Positions 18,665 to 25,713 of a stretch of DNA of 64,000 nt are shown here, in pieces. The stretch spans positions 220,420 to 284,419 of the forward strand of contig JAQSDM010000004.1 of NCBI GenBank assembly GCA_029945945.1, written 5' to 3'. The first letter of the stretch is position 1. The number at the start of each line of letters is the position of its first letter. This stretch comes from Algoriphagus sp. Its GTDB lineage: Bacteria; Bacteroidota; Bacteroidia; Cytophagales; Cyclobacteriaceae. The position numbers and the translations under genes were made by a program. The notes under the pieces were generated by a model. The model made no database searches and was not told the origin of the DNA. It saw only the letters and a list, made by a program, of their open reading frames with translations.

Positions 18665-19219
18665 ATGAAGAAGAAAACTAATTCTTACCAGCTGTGGGTT
18701 ACTTTGGGTTATGATCTTTTTTCGGAAGAAGGGCATGAAGGTATACAAGTAGAGCGGTTAGCCAGAATTCTCGGACGGAACAAGTCCGGATTTTATCATT
18801 ACTTCGAAAATACAGACACTTTTTTCGAAAAACTCATCCAAAAACATCATGAAATGGCTGATGAGATGATCTTGAAAATCGGGAAAATGGAGTCTTTTGA
18901 TCCGGAGGTTATAGACATAATAATGGAGTATTCTACTGCCATTTTGTTTCAAATGCAACTGGTAAAGAATAACCATATACCACTATTTTCTAAGACACAG
19001 TCAGATGTAACATTCAAATTTAGCCATTCTGTTTTGCCGCTTTGGTCAAGTTATTTAGGGCTTGAACCAGAGGAGGCACTTAAATTATGGTTATTCGTTC
19101 GGGGTAATTTTTTTTCTAATCTTACATCAAAAGATCTGAGATTTGAATTCATTCATTCTACCTTTTCCGAAGCAAAAATATTGATTAAGAAGCTGCTAGC
19201 TGAGCAGGAAGCTTACTAA
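18665..19219 (+). CDS. TetR family transcriptional regulator
   Basis: 184 residues. The N-terminal helix-turn-helix reads GIQVERLARILGRNKSGFYHYF (~26-47), the standard TetR DNA-binding pattern ending in a Y-H-Y-F recognition helix. The rest is an all-helical ligand-binding domain without family-specific features. Its target is unknown; no efflux pump is adjacent. A perfect 10-bp inverted repeat (CAGGAAGCTT / AAGCTTCCTG, 19205-19235) spans the stop codon. The gene sits at the left side of an accessory region. Confidence 0.85.
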   Translation: MKKKTNSYQLWVTLGYDLFSEEGHEGIQVERLARILGRNKSGFYHYFENTDTFFEKLIQKHHEMADEMILKIGKMESFDPEVIDIIMEYSTAILFQMQLVKNNHIPLFSKTQSDVTFKFSHSVLPLWSSYLGLEPEEALKLWLFVRGNFFSNLTSKDLRFEFIHSTFSEAKILIKKLLAEQEAY

Positions 19220-19235
19220 GAGTAAAAGCTTCCTG
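19205..19235 (+). terminator. Hairpin overlapping tetR stop codon
   Basis: CAGGAAGCTT (19205-19214) pairs perfectly with AAGCTTCCTG (19226-19235). There is no T run directly after it, so it could be a terminator-like or mRNA 3'-end stabilising hairpin, or an operator. Confidence 0.4.
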
Positions 19236-19442
19236 AAACAGACACTTTGATTTTTTAAACTTAGTTACTATGAGGGATACGGGGGAACTCACCTTTTAAA
19301 AGACACATTCTCTTGCCGGTGCACGCGTTTCGCTACTGTCAGAAATTTCCCCGACATTTTCCGCCTCTTCTCCTAATTAACCTTTCGGAATCGGCCTTAA
19401 CTTATATCTTTAAGGATTCACTTTTAAAGATGTTTTTTCTCC

Positions 19443-19922
19443 ATGGGTTTATTCCAAAACTCCGTACTCAATAAATACCTCGCTTCGCAGGATCATGCCC
19501 AAGTCAATGCTGCCTACGGTGCTTTTCTCACTTACTTCCACCATCCCATCATTCGGGAAAACATCCGCAACTCCAAAGAAGAACAGTTTCAGGAAGGATT
19601 TCTGCGGGAGCTTTTTGTCAAAATCCTCGGCTACACCATCAATCCAGAGCCGGAATACAACCTGACCACCGAGCTTAAAAACATCAAAGACTCCAAGAAA
19701 ACAGACGGAGCAATCCTAAAAGACGGCAAAGCACTCGCCGTCATCGAACTCAAAGGCACCGATACCAAGGATCTGGAGAAGGTCCGCGATCAGGCATTTA
19801 ATTACAAAAACAATCAGCCCGAGTGCGTCTTTGTGATCACGAGCAACTTCGAAATGCTCCGCTTCTACATTCACAATGCTGTCGATCATCAAGAGTTTAA
19901 CATCCTCTCGATGACGCTGTAG
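19443..19922 (+). pseudogene. Truncated type IIG restriction-modification enzyme (N-terminal nuclease part only)
   Basis: 159 residues that look like the start of the ~1000-residue type IIG enzymes (DUF7149 plus HSDR_N-like nuclease). The pattern includes YFHHPIIRENIRNSKEEQFQ, FLRELFVKILGY, YNLTTELKN, KKTDGAIL and AVIELKGTDTKDL. KTDGAI...VIELKG supplies the D...ExK of a PD-(D/E)xK nuclease, and NNQPECVFVITSN fits the family. The methyltransferase and target-recognition parts are missing, because the frame stops at TAG 19920-19922. It is probably the 5' remnant of a deleted enzyme. A stand-alone small nuclease is possible but less likely. Confidence 0.7.
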
Positions 19923-20147
19923 GAATTAATACGCCTCTGAAAATAGGACCGCAGCAAGAAAAAATATTGCTGGTTTATTTATGGAAAATCCAATCTAATA
20001 GAAACTTTATACTACAGTATTATTCAGAAATAGAAAAGAAAATAGAACAACTAAGGAAGAAACTTAAGAATGAGATAGAACGATAAAAATTATAAGTGGA
20101 AATGGGAACAAATTAAAATTAAAAGACAATAAAAAATACCTAAATAA
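19923..20147. other. AT-rich junction after the truncated restriction gene
   Basis: In the -1 frame relative to the stub, an open stretch to TAA 20084-20086 encodes about 54 residues ending in a charged helix (SEIEKKIEQLRKKLKNEIER). It resembles the C-terminal helix of a larger protein and may be the other end of the deleted gene. No start codon, so not called as a gene. Confidence 0.35.
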
Positions 20148-20729
20148 ATGACTGAAGAATCATCAATTGATCCAATCAATAAGACTAACACGTTTAGTCA
20201 AGCTCAATCAGATATGTGTAAAGGGTATGCGAATGGTTCTATTGGCATACTTGTTTCGGGATTTATTTGGCTCATTTCAGCAACTATAGCATATCAATAT
20301 TCTGCCAATCAAGCTATTTGGACACTTTTGATTGGAGGAATGTTTATCTATCCTGTAGGTGTACTTCTAAGCAAAGTAATCGGACTAAGTGGCTCGCATA
20401 CAAAGGGAAATCCATTGGGAAATCTGGCTATGGAAGGGACAATATTTATGATTATGTGTCTACCCATTGCTTTTGGACTTTCATTACAACATGCCGAATG
20501 GTTTTTTCAAGGTATGCTTCTTATTATTGGCGGAAGATATTTGACTTTCGCATCTATATATGGATTGAAACTTTATTGGGTTTTAGGAGCCGCTTTAGGC
20601 ACTGCAGCATACTTGTTATTTTACTTTAAAGCACAATCTTTTGGCTCTTTGTTAGCAGGTTCGATTATTGAGATTTCATTTGGACTTTTGATGTTTTTCT
20701 CTTCCCGAAAAGATAAATTACCTAGTTAG
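20148..20729 (+). CDS. DUF7010-like integral membrane protein
   Basis: 193 residues. After a polar N-terminus (AQSDMCKGYANGSIGILVSG) there are six hydrophobic segments of ~20 residues (about residues 30-48, 55-75, 95-112, 118-138, 142-158, 168-183) with conserved-looking YPVGVLLSK and GNPLGNL loops. I place it in the DUF7010 family from memory of that pattern, with moderate confidence. No function is known. The DNA from here to 21511 is clearly more AT-rich than the flanks, suggesting acquisition. Confidence 0.6.
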   Translation: MTEESSIDPINKTNTFSQAQSDMCKGYANGSIGILVSGFIWLISATIAYQYSANQAIWTLLIGGMFIYPVGVLLSKVIGLSGSHTKGNPLGNLAMEGTIFMIMCLPIAFGLSLQHAEWFFQGMLLIIGGRYLTFASIYGLKLYWVLGAALGTAAYLLFYFKAQSFGSLLAGSIIEISFGLLMFFSSRKDKLPS

Positions 20730-20842
20730 AGTTAACATTATATATCGAAATATTTGCTACCAAAATCTTTGGGGAGCAGTGTAAAGATGGCTGTTGTTAT
20801 AATAGTTTATGAATATAAAATTTAAGCAATAGACAAAATGAT

Positions 20843-21511
20843 ATGGTTATAATTATTATTGAACTACTAATCTCAGGAATATTGCTTTGGTTTTATGACA
20901 AGAGTAATTTATTAATATTGGGATTACAGCCGACAAAAGAGAAAATTGTCGACTTCATATTCGGTTTTTTTTCATCGGCTATACTTTGTGCACTTGGTTT
21001 ATACTTAATTATAATTGTTATAGAACCAACCCTTACATTCAATCCTGATTTTACGTTTATTACATTTTTGAATAGCTCTTTTTGGATGCTAAAATCTGTT
21101 TTAGGAGAAGAGTTACTTTTTAGAGGGGCTTTACTTTACATTGGCATCAAAAAATTAGGACTCAAAAATGCCTGCATATTATCCTCTATAATTTTTGGAA
21201 TATATCATTGGTTCTCATATGGCATTTTCGGAGACTTTTCTCAAATGATTTACATATTTTTTTTAACAGGGATATCAGGACTTCTATTTGCATTTTCATT
21301 TGCTCTGACAAAATCAATCTATCTGCCTGTCGGACTTCACTTGGGTTGGAATTTGATTAGTGTTGTCATTTTTTCCGGGGGACCGCTAGGAAAGCAAATG
21401 TTAATATTTGATGGTGGAGATCAGTTAGATGGATTTTGGACAGCCATTTTCTATATTTATCAAATCACTATTTTGCCATTTGCTACTTATATATTTTTAA
21501 ATAGGAAATAA
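20843..21511 (+). CDS. CPBP family intramembrane glutamic endopeptidase (CAAX protease-like)
   Basis: 222 residues with about seven membrane segments. The family motifs are present: motif 1 GEELLFRGALL (~93-103, EExxxR), motif 2 FGIYHWFSYG (~122-131, FxxxH), motif 3 LHLGWNLISVV (~170-180, HxxxN). These glutamates, histidines and asparagine form the active site of Rce1/Abi proteases in the membrane. Bacterial members are linked to bacteriocin immunity or peptide maturation; the substrate here is unknown. It lies in the AT-rich accessory segment, 113 bp behind the DUF7010-like gene. Confidence 0.85.
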   Translation: MVIIIIELLISGILLWFYDKSNLLILGLQPTKEKIVDFIFGFFSSAILCALGLYLIIIVIEPTLTFNPDFTFITFLNSSFWMLKSVLGEELLFRGALLYIGIKKLGLKNACILSSIIFGIYHWFSYGIFGDFSQMIYIFFLTGISGLLFAFSFALTKSIYLPVGLHLGWNLISVVIFSGGPLGKQMLIFDGGDQLDGFWTAIFYIYQITILPFATYIFLNRK

Positions 21512-21591
21512 CCAGTAACGAAAAACAACAACCAGCTTGGCAAAATGTGGGATGACGGAATCCCCGTCTAGGTGTAGAAAAATGTTTGACT

Positions 21592-21626
21592 GGGTGTAAT
21601 TTGTAATTACACCCTTTATTTTTTTG
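21592..21626 (+). terminator. Strong terminator
   Basis: GGGTGTAATT (21592-21601) pairs perfectly with AATTACACCC (21605-21614), followed by TTTATTTTTTT. About 80 bp behind the CPBP gene. Confidence 0.85.
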
Positions 21627-21627
21627 G

Positions 21628-21698
21628 GATTTTAAATCTCATCCTAGCAAGTTCAACTCTTCCGAAATCACTTCGTTCATCGGGACTTACGCTTCAGG
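21628..21698 (+). repeat. Left arm of ~50-bp inverted repeat, plus direct-repeat segment
   Basis: GGGATTTTAAATCTCATCCT begins a segment repeated in the same orientation at 22553. The next part, around CCGAAATCACTTCGTTCATC (about 21662), recurs inverted at 22301-22350 with few differences over ~50 bp, including an identical core of about 26 bp. The two arms enclose the small coiled-coil lipoprotein gene. Confidence 0.75.
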
Positions 21699-21965
21699 GT
21701 TGCTCTCCCAATCCCGTATTTCTTTTTTACCCTGGTTCTCCCGGGGGCTACGCCACAGCGCACAAGTATTGAGAAGTTCGACGGCTTCACCGTCTGAAAT
21801 CCCCTTCTTGGAAGCAAGTTGGGTTTTGATAAAGAAAACCTATATCCATCATTAGATAAACTTCCACTTATTTTTCAATGATGACATCTGTTTTGCCAAC
21901 CAGGGGAATGCTTGAACGTATTTACTGCAAACCTGTGCCCCTAGGGGTCATAATAAACCGTCACT
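21699..21965. other. Non-coding stretch inside the inverted-repeat pair
   Basis: Part of a 454-bp gene-free interval. It contains a small GACGG/CCGTC hairpin around 21779-21797 and no credible ORF. Confidence 0.4.
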
Positions 21966-22298
21966 ATGAAAGTATTCCGTCTTCCATTCTTCCTTCTTTG
22001 CATGCTGATTCTTAGTACTTCCTGTGAAAATCTGGAGGGGAAGCTTCAAGAAAAAGTAAACCTGATCAATGAAAAAGCAGAATCGTTGGATTCTCTTATG
22101 AATACGGAATTGGAAAAAGTTAATTCATTGGATTCATTGATCAATCGGGAGTTGGATAAAGTGGATTCACTGGACTTGATGATTAACCGGGAATTAGAAA
22201 AAGTAAACTCCTTAGATTCTTTACTCAATTCTACTTCTTCAAAGGTAGATTCGATCGTACAGGGTAAAGTGGATCGTATCAATCGAATTACTAATTAG
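21966..22298 (+). CDS. Small lipoprotein with 14-residue coiled-coil repeats
   Basis: 110 residues. The signal ends LILSTSC (lipid Cys at 20). Residues 32-101 are five tandem 14-residue units (two heptads each): NLINEKAESLDSLM, NTELEKVNSLDSLI, NRELDKVDSLDLMI, NRELEKVNSLDSLL and a diverged fifth. The SLDSL core and heptad spacing predict a continuous parallel coiled coil, like Lpp-type envelope spacers. At DNA level the repeat is 42 bp (about 22059-22268). The gene lies alone between inverted repeats. Function unknown. Confidence 0.75.
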   Translation: MKVFRLPFFLLCMLILSTSCENLEGKLQEKVNLINEKAESLDSLMNTELEKVNSLDSLINRELDKVDSLDLMINRELEKVNSLDSLLNSTSSKVDSIVQGKVDRINRITN

Positions 22299-22300
22299 CA

Positions 22301-22350
22301 GACCCTGACGCGCAAGTCCCGATGAACGAAGTGATTTCGGGAGGGTCAAA
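22301..22350 (-). repeat. Right arm of ~50-bp inverted repeat
   Basis: Reverse complement of the segment at about 21650-21698: AAGTCCCGATGAACGAAGTG and its continuation match the left arm over the whole length with a few substitutions. Confidence 0.75.
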
Positions 22351-22369
22351 CTCATTTTCTCATCCAAAA

Positions 22370-22405
22370 CCCCTGAAATATACCCGATACAGGGTATTTC
22401 CGGGG
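22370..22405 (+). repeat. Stable palindromic hairpin
   Basis: CCCC-GAAAT-ACCC (22370-22385, one mismatch and a 2-base bulge) pairs with GGGT-ATTTC-GGGG (22392-22405) around a GATACA loop. No T run follows, so it is more like a dispersed palindromic repeat than a terminator. Confidence 0.55.
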
Positions 22406-22517
22406 GGTGTGGAAGAGGGTATCTTTGAGGAAAGAGAGGGATTGAGTTATACTTTTCACCGATTAGATTCTTTTAGAAGTAGTTCCTTTTTGATTATGGT
22501 TTATACTACTGGATAAT

Positions 22518-22548
22518 AGGTGCGGCTAATGCCGCACCTTTTTCTTTT
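22518..22548 (+). terminator. Strong terminator
   Basis: AGGTGCGGC (22518-22526) / GCCGCACCT (22531-22539) with a TAAT loop and a T-rich tail. It ends whatever is transcribed from the lipoprotein gene. Confidence 0.85.
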
Positions 22549-22552
22549 TCAG

Positions 22553-22591
22553 GGATTTTAACTCTCATCCTTTCAAGTTCGACCCCACCCA
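22553..22591 (+). repeat. Direct repeat copy of the 21628 segment
   Basis: GGGATTTTAACTCTCATCCT and the following CAAGTTCGACCC are an imperfect copy of the sequence starting at 21628, in the same orientation and again directly behind a terminator. Confidence 0.65.
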
Positions 22592-22609
22592 ACAACATCT
22601 ATAAAAGAG

Positions 22610-22903
22610 TACCTCACTGGCCTTTTTACCTACCTCACTACCCTTTTTTGGTACCTCACTTGGTAAAAAGGATACCTCACTGGCCTTTTTACCTATCTCA
22701 CTACTCTTTTTGAGTACCTCGCTGGGTAAAAAGGATAACTCACTGGGTTATTTTGCCAGGCAGTTACCCTTTTTTAGTACCTCACTACCTTCGGAAGGTA
22801 GTCAGTTGGGTAATTTGAGTACCGAGTTGCCCTTTTCAGGGAGTCAGTTGGATCATTTACCCAGTGAGTTGGGTTCGGAAGCTACCCGGTTGGGGTTATC
22901 AGC
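22610..22903 (+). repeat. Array of 14 tandem 21-bp repeats encoding heptapeptides
   Basis: From 22610 the sequence falls into 14 units of exactly 21 bp, consensus TACCTCACT plus 12 variable bases. Units 1 and 4 are identical; later units diverge. The variable part often holds CCTTTTTACC or its reverse complement GGTAAAAAGG. In the plus frame (codon starts divisible by 3) every unit encodes a heptad with leucine at the same place, for example TSLPFFG, TSLGKKD, GSQLGNL. The leucine is kept in 14 of 14 units although codons switch between CTN and TTR. The frame is open from TAA 22602 to TAA 22917-22919 but has no ATG or GTG; the first TTG is at 22710. Coding status is uncertain. Confidence 0.85.
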
Positions 22904-22917
22904 TTTCCGCAGGCATT

Positions 22918-22946
22918 AAAAAAAGGCCGACTCTTGCGAATCGGCT
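22918..22946 (-). terminator. Terminator for the minus-strand gene at 22988
   Basis: On the minus strand GCCGATTCGCAAGAGTCGGC folds with a GCCGA/TCGGC stem and is followed by CTTTTTTTAA. It lies directly behind the stop of the broken gene. Confidence 0.75.
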
Positions 22947-22987
22947 CAATGGGGATGATAAAAGCAACTTTTACATACTTCATGAGC

Positions 22988-23452
22988 CTATTCTTTCGGC
23001 TTTTTGCCCTGCCCTTCAAACCTTTTCGACAGGTCTTCATAGACACCTTTGGCATCCGGGGCATTGAGACGAGCGGCATACTTCACTGAGTTGTAATAAC
23101 TCAACGCACCGTCGTGCACTTCTGAACCGGCCAGCAAAATGGTGTCGTTCAGATTGAGATACAGCAAATTGGCTGCTCTCTCCAGGGGCGTGAGACCTTT
23201 GACAGCACTCCAATCCTTATTCATCTCAACGACGGGAAGGTTTGGCGGCATAAACTGCGGCTCACTCACCAGATATTCAATCACCTTTCCTACGAAAGGC
23301 TCACTTTTGTCCCCCATTTTGTTGTACTTCTTCCGGTCCTCGGAGATGAGGGCTTTTAAAAAGGACTCTTAAATTGTCCTGGCAGCATTGATATGATCCA
23401 GTGCTGCTTTCAGATCCGCTGGTGGGACCTCAATTGAAATACAATTTTCCAT
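22988..23452 (-). pseudogene. Conserved hypothetical protein interrupted by one in-frame stop
   Basis: From ATG 23452 the minus strand encodes MENCISIEVPPADLKAALDH..., hits TAA at codon 28 (23369-23371) and continues in the same frame for 127 more residues to the stop at 22988. The downstream part (FVGKVIEYLVSEP, EMNKDWSAVKGLTPLERAANLL, DTILLAGSEVHDGALSYYNSVK, VYEDLSKRFEG) looks like a well-kept protein. The whole product would be 154 residues. It resembles a small Bacteroidota family of unknown function. A nonsense mutation, a sequencing error or stop read-through are all possible. Translation could restart at ATG 23317. Confidence 0.7.
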
Positions 23453-23571
23453 CGCCGTAATTAAAAAGGGTTAAACAGTTAGAAAAATTAATACACTAGA
23501 ATAAAAATTAGTTAACAAAACACCAAATAGTTATGTGAAAATAATTAGCTGGTTGCCAGGGGATTGATTGG

Positions 23572-23697
23572 ACGTCATTGCGAGCTGCGGTAGCGGAGAA
23601 GCAATCTCCTTCAGGGTATTACCGACCGAAGCGATCTGGTAAATTCAGGCAGTAATTTTATCAAAGAGACTGCTTCGTTCCTCGCAGTGATGTCAAC
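23572..23697. repeat. Dispersed palindromic repeat, CGTCATTGCGAG family, copy 2
   Basis: GACGTCATTGCGAG and GAGAAGCAATCTC at the left are mirrored by GAGACTGCTTCG and CTCGCAGTGATGTC at the right, giving a ~125-bp element with inverted ends. The left ~40 bp match the element at 18272. The surrounding 23453-23897 (445 bp) has no gene. Confidence 0.75.
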
Positions 23698-23897
23698 TCT
23701 ATCGCCTCGGAATTGTCACCACTCTGTCAATCCGATACCTATAAGATTTGAATTATTAAAAAATTGCTATCGGAAGGTTAAGAATCAGCCCATTACGGGC
23801 TATTTTTTAATGAAATGGTAATGGGGATTTTGATTGCTATCCTGGTGGGAAAGGTAATTTCGGGTTCATTTTTATCTACACCAAATCCTAAAATCCC

Positions 23898-25424
23898 ATG
23901 AGAAAAATTTATTTACTCGGAGCATCGCTGCTTCTTTTGGCGGGTTGTAACGAAAGAATTTCAAATCCGGGCCCTGTAAGAACTTCTTTTTCTGAAATCT
24001 CAAGTCTGAAAATCGGAAACACAGGCGCTGCTGAAATCACCGCTTTTGATCCTTTGACGAACCAACTCTTTTTGGTAAATAATGATGCTGTCACAGAAAC
24101 CTCAAAAGTAGATGTGATTGACTTCTCTGATCCGCAGAATCTGGTTCAGCTAACCCCAATTGATATCATGCCCTATGGAGGCGGAGTTAATTCAGTTGCT
24201 GCAAAGAATGGTAAGCTTGCCATCGCTGTGGAAGGATTTGAAAAAACTGATAACGGAGTAATCCTGATCTACAACACTGCAAACCTCGGTTCTCCTGAGG
24301 TCGTGGTCCCTGTGGGAGCTCTTCCGGACATGGTGATTTTCAGCCCGGATGGAAGATACATTGTCAGTGCAAATGAAGGCGAGCCAAACGATGATTACTC
24401 GATTGACCCGGAGGGAACTGTCTCGTTGATTGATGTTACCAACGGATATCAGGTTACCACTCTTGGATTTGGTGCTTTCTCAGGTCAATATCCTGAATTG
24501 AAAACCAAGGGATTTAGAATCTTTGGTCCGAATGCCTCCTTTGCCCAAGATATCGAACCTGAATATGTGACGATCGATGCCACATCTTCTTTTGCCTGGG
24601 TGACACTTCAGGAAAACAACGGAATTGCCAGAGTTGATCTCAAAAGAAAAGAAATTATTGAAATCCTTCCGATGGGATTGAAAGACCACTCCCTTGCAGG
24701 AAATGAAATCGATGTAAGTGATAAAGACGGGATCAAAGGAAATCTTAAAAACTGGCCGCTTTTGGCGTATTACCTTCCTGATGCCATTGAATCCTTTGAA
24801 CTTGGAGCCAATACGTTCCTTATCACCGCAAACGAAGGTGATACCCGTGATTACGATGCTTACGGAGAAGAAGAGCGAGTGAAAGATCTGGAGTTGGATC
24901 CGATTGCATTCCCAAATGCTGCGGATCTTCAGAAAGAAGCAAACATGGGCAGATATACTGCGACCACATCGGCTGGTGATACCGACGGAGACGGCGACTT
25001 TGATGTGCTTTATGGAATTGGCGGCAGATCATTCACCATCTGGAACGGAAGAACCGGTGAATTGGTAAAAGACTACAAGAATTTGGAATTAGACCTGTTG
25101 GCGGCAAAAGCCTCTTTATATGATGACGGCAGAAGTGACAACAAAGGGGTAGAGCCTGAGACTGTTGAAATTGGCCAAATCCGTGGCAAAAATATTGTCT
25201 TCGTAGGTTTGGAACGCTCCGACGCAATCATGGTTTATGAACTTAATGGAGCGGGCGGATTGCAATTCCTTCAGCTTCTGGATGGCATAGAATCAATAGG
25301 TGGTTCAGGACATGATGCACCTGAAGGGTTACTTTTCATTCCCGATTATGAAAGTCCAACTGGCCGTCCACTTTTGATTGTAAGTTCTGAAGGTGATGGC
25401 AGAGTCACTGTATATATGAATTGA
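23898..25424 (+). CDS. Choice-of-anchor I family lipoprotein (beta-propeller-like)
   Basis: 508 residues; the signal ends LLLLAGC (lipid Cys 17). The body matches the choice-of-anchor I domain as I know it: VIDFSDPQNL (~75), VNSVAAKNGKLAIAVEG (~98), GALPDMVIFSPDGRYIVSANEGEPND (~140), EPEYVTIDATSSFAWVTLQENNGIA (~220), FLITANEGDTRDYDAYGEEERV (~310), SGHDAPEGLLFIP (~470). It is a propeller-like fold of the YncE/alkaline-phosphatase-like group, probably on the outer membrane. No enzymatic activity is established. It is followed by a terminator and a repeat cluster, so it is monocistronic. Confidence 0.85.
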   Translation: MRKIYLLGASLLLLAGCNERISNPGPVRTSFSEISSLKIGNTGAAEITAFDPLTNQLFLVNNDAVTETSKVDVIDFSDPQNLVQLTPIDIMPYGGGVNSVAAKNGKLAIAVEGFEKTDNGVILIYNTANLGSPEVVVPVGALPDMVIFSPDGRYIVSANEGEPNDDYSIDPEGTVSLIDVTNGYQVTTLGFGAFSGQYPELKTKGFRIFGPNASFAQDIEPEYVTIDATSSFAWVTLQENNGIARVDLKRKEIIEILPMGLKDHSLAGNEIDVSDKDGIKGNLKNWPLLAYYLPDAIESFELGANTFLITANEGDTRDYDAYGEEERVKDLELDPIAFPNAADLQKEANMGRYTATTSAGDTDGDGDFDVLYGIGGRSFTIWNGRTGELVKDYKNLELDLLAAKASLYDDGRSDNKGVEPETVEIGQIRGKNIVFVGLERSDAIMVYELNGAGGLQFLQLLDGIESIGGSGHDAPEGLLFIPDYESPTGRPLLIVSSEGDGRVTVYMN

Positions 25425-25443
25425 TACCTCATTTCCATAATTG

Positions 25444-25472
25444 AAAAGCCGGCCTGGAGTCGGCTTTTTTGA
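25444..25472 (+). terminator. Terminator after choice-of-anchor I gene
   Basis: AAAAGCCG (25444-25451) / CGGCTTTT (25461-25468) hairpin with T tail. Confidence 0.8.
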
Positions 25473-25480
25473 TTTTTGGT

Positions 25481-25700
25481 TACACAGAGTTGCACGGAGG
25501 TTTCACAGAGTCGCACGGAGTATTTCTTTTGCGGTAGGAAAGTTTCAGCCTATTTAACCATGTATAAAACATGGATTCACTCAATATTTTTCTCTGTGTA
25601 TCTCGGTGCCTCCTCTGTGAATCTCGGCGAAACTTCTTTTTTGAATCACATTTTTTACTCCGCGATACTCCGTGCCTCCTCCGTGTATCTCCGTGCAATA
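25481..25700. repeat. Cluster of CACGGAG-type palindromic repeats
   Basis: A 42-bp block at 25481-25522 (ACACAGAGTTGCACGGAG, CACAGAGTCGCACGGAG) recurs inverted at 25591-25630 and again at 25659-25700 (TCCGTGCCTCCTCCGTGTAT, CTCCGTGCAA). The blocks are built from ~11-bp sub-units, CACGGAGN4-5. The interval holds no gene; ORFs across it are composed of the repeats. Confidence 0.7.
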
Positions 25701-25713
25701 TTTTTTCAAATTC

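Noticed and set aside
22322..22516. 64-residue plus-strand ORF ending just before a terminator
   Set aside because: Its first codons lie in the inverted-repeat arm and the middle in a palindrome; the protein looks random. Not called.
22610..22903. Repeat array considered as a CRISPR
   Set aside because: The units are contiguous 21-bp repeats with no unique spacers of 30-40 bp, and no cas gene is near.
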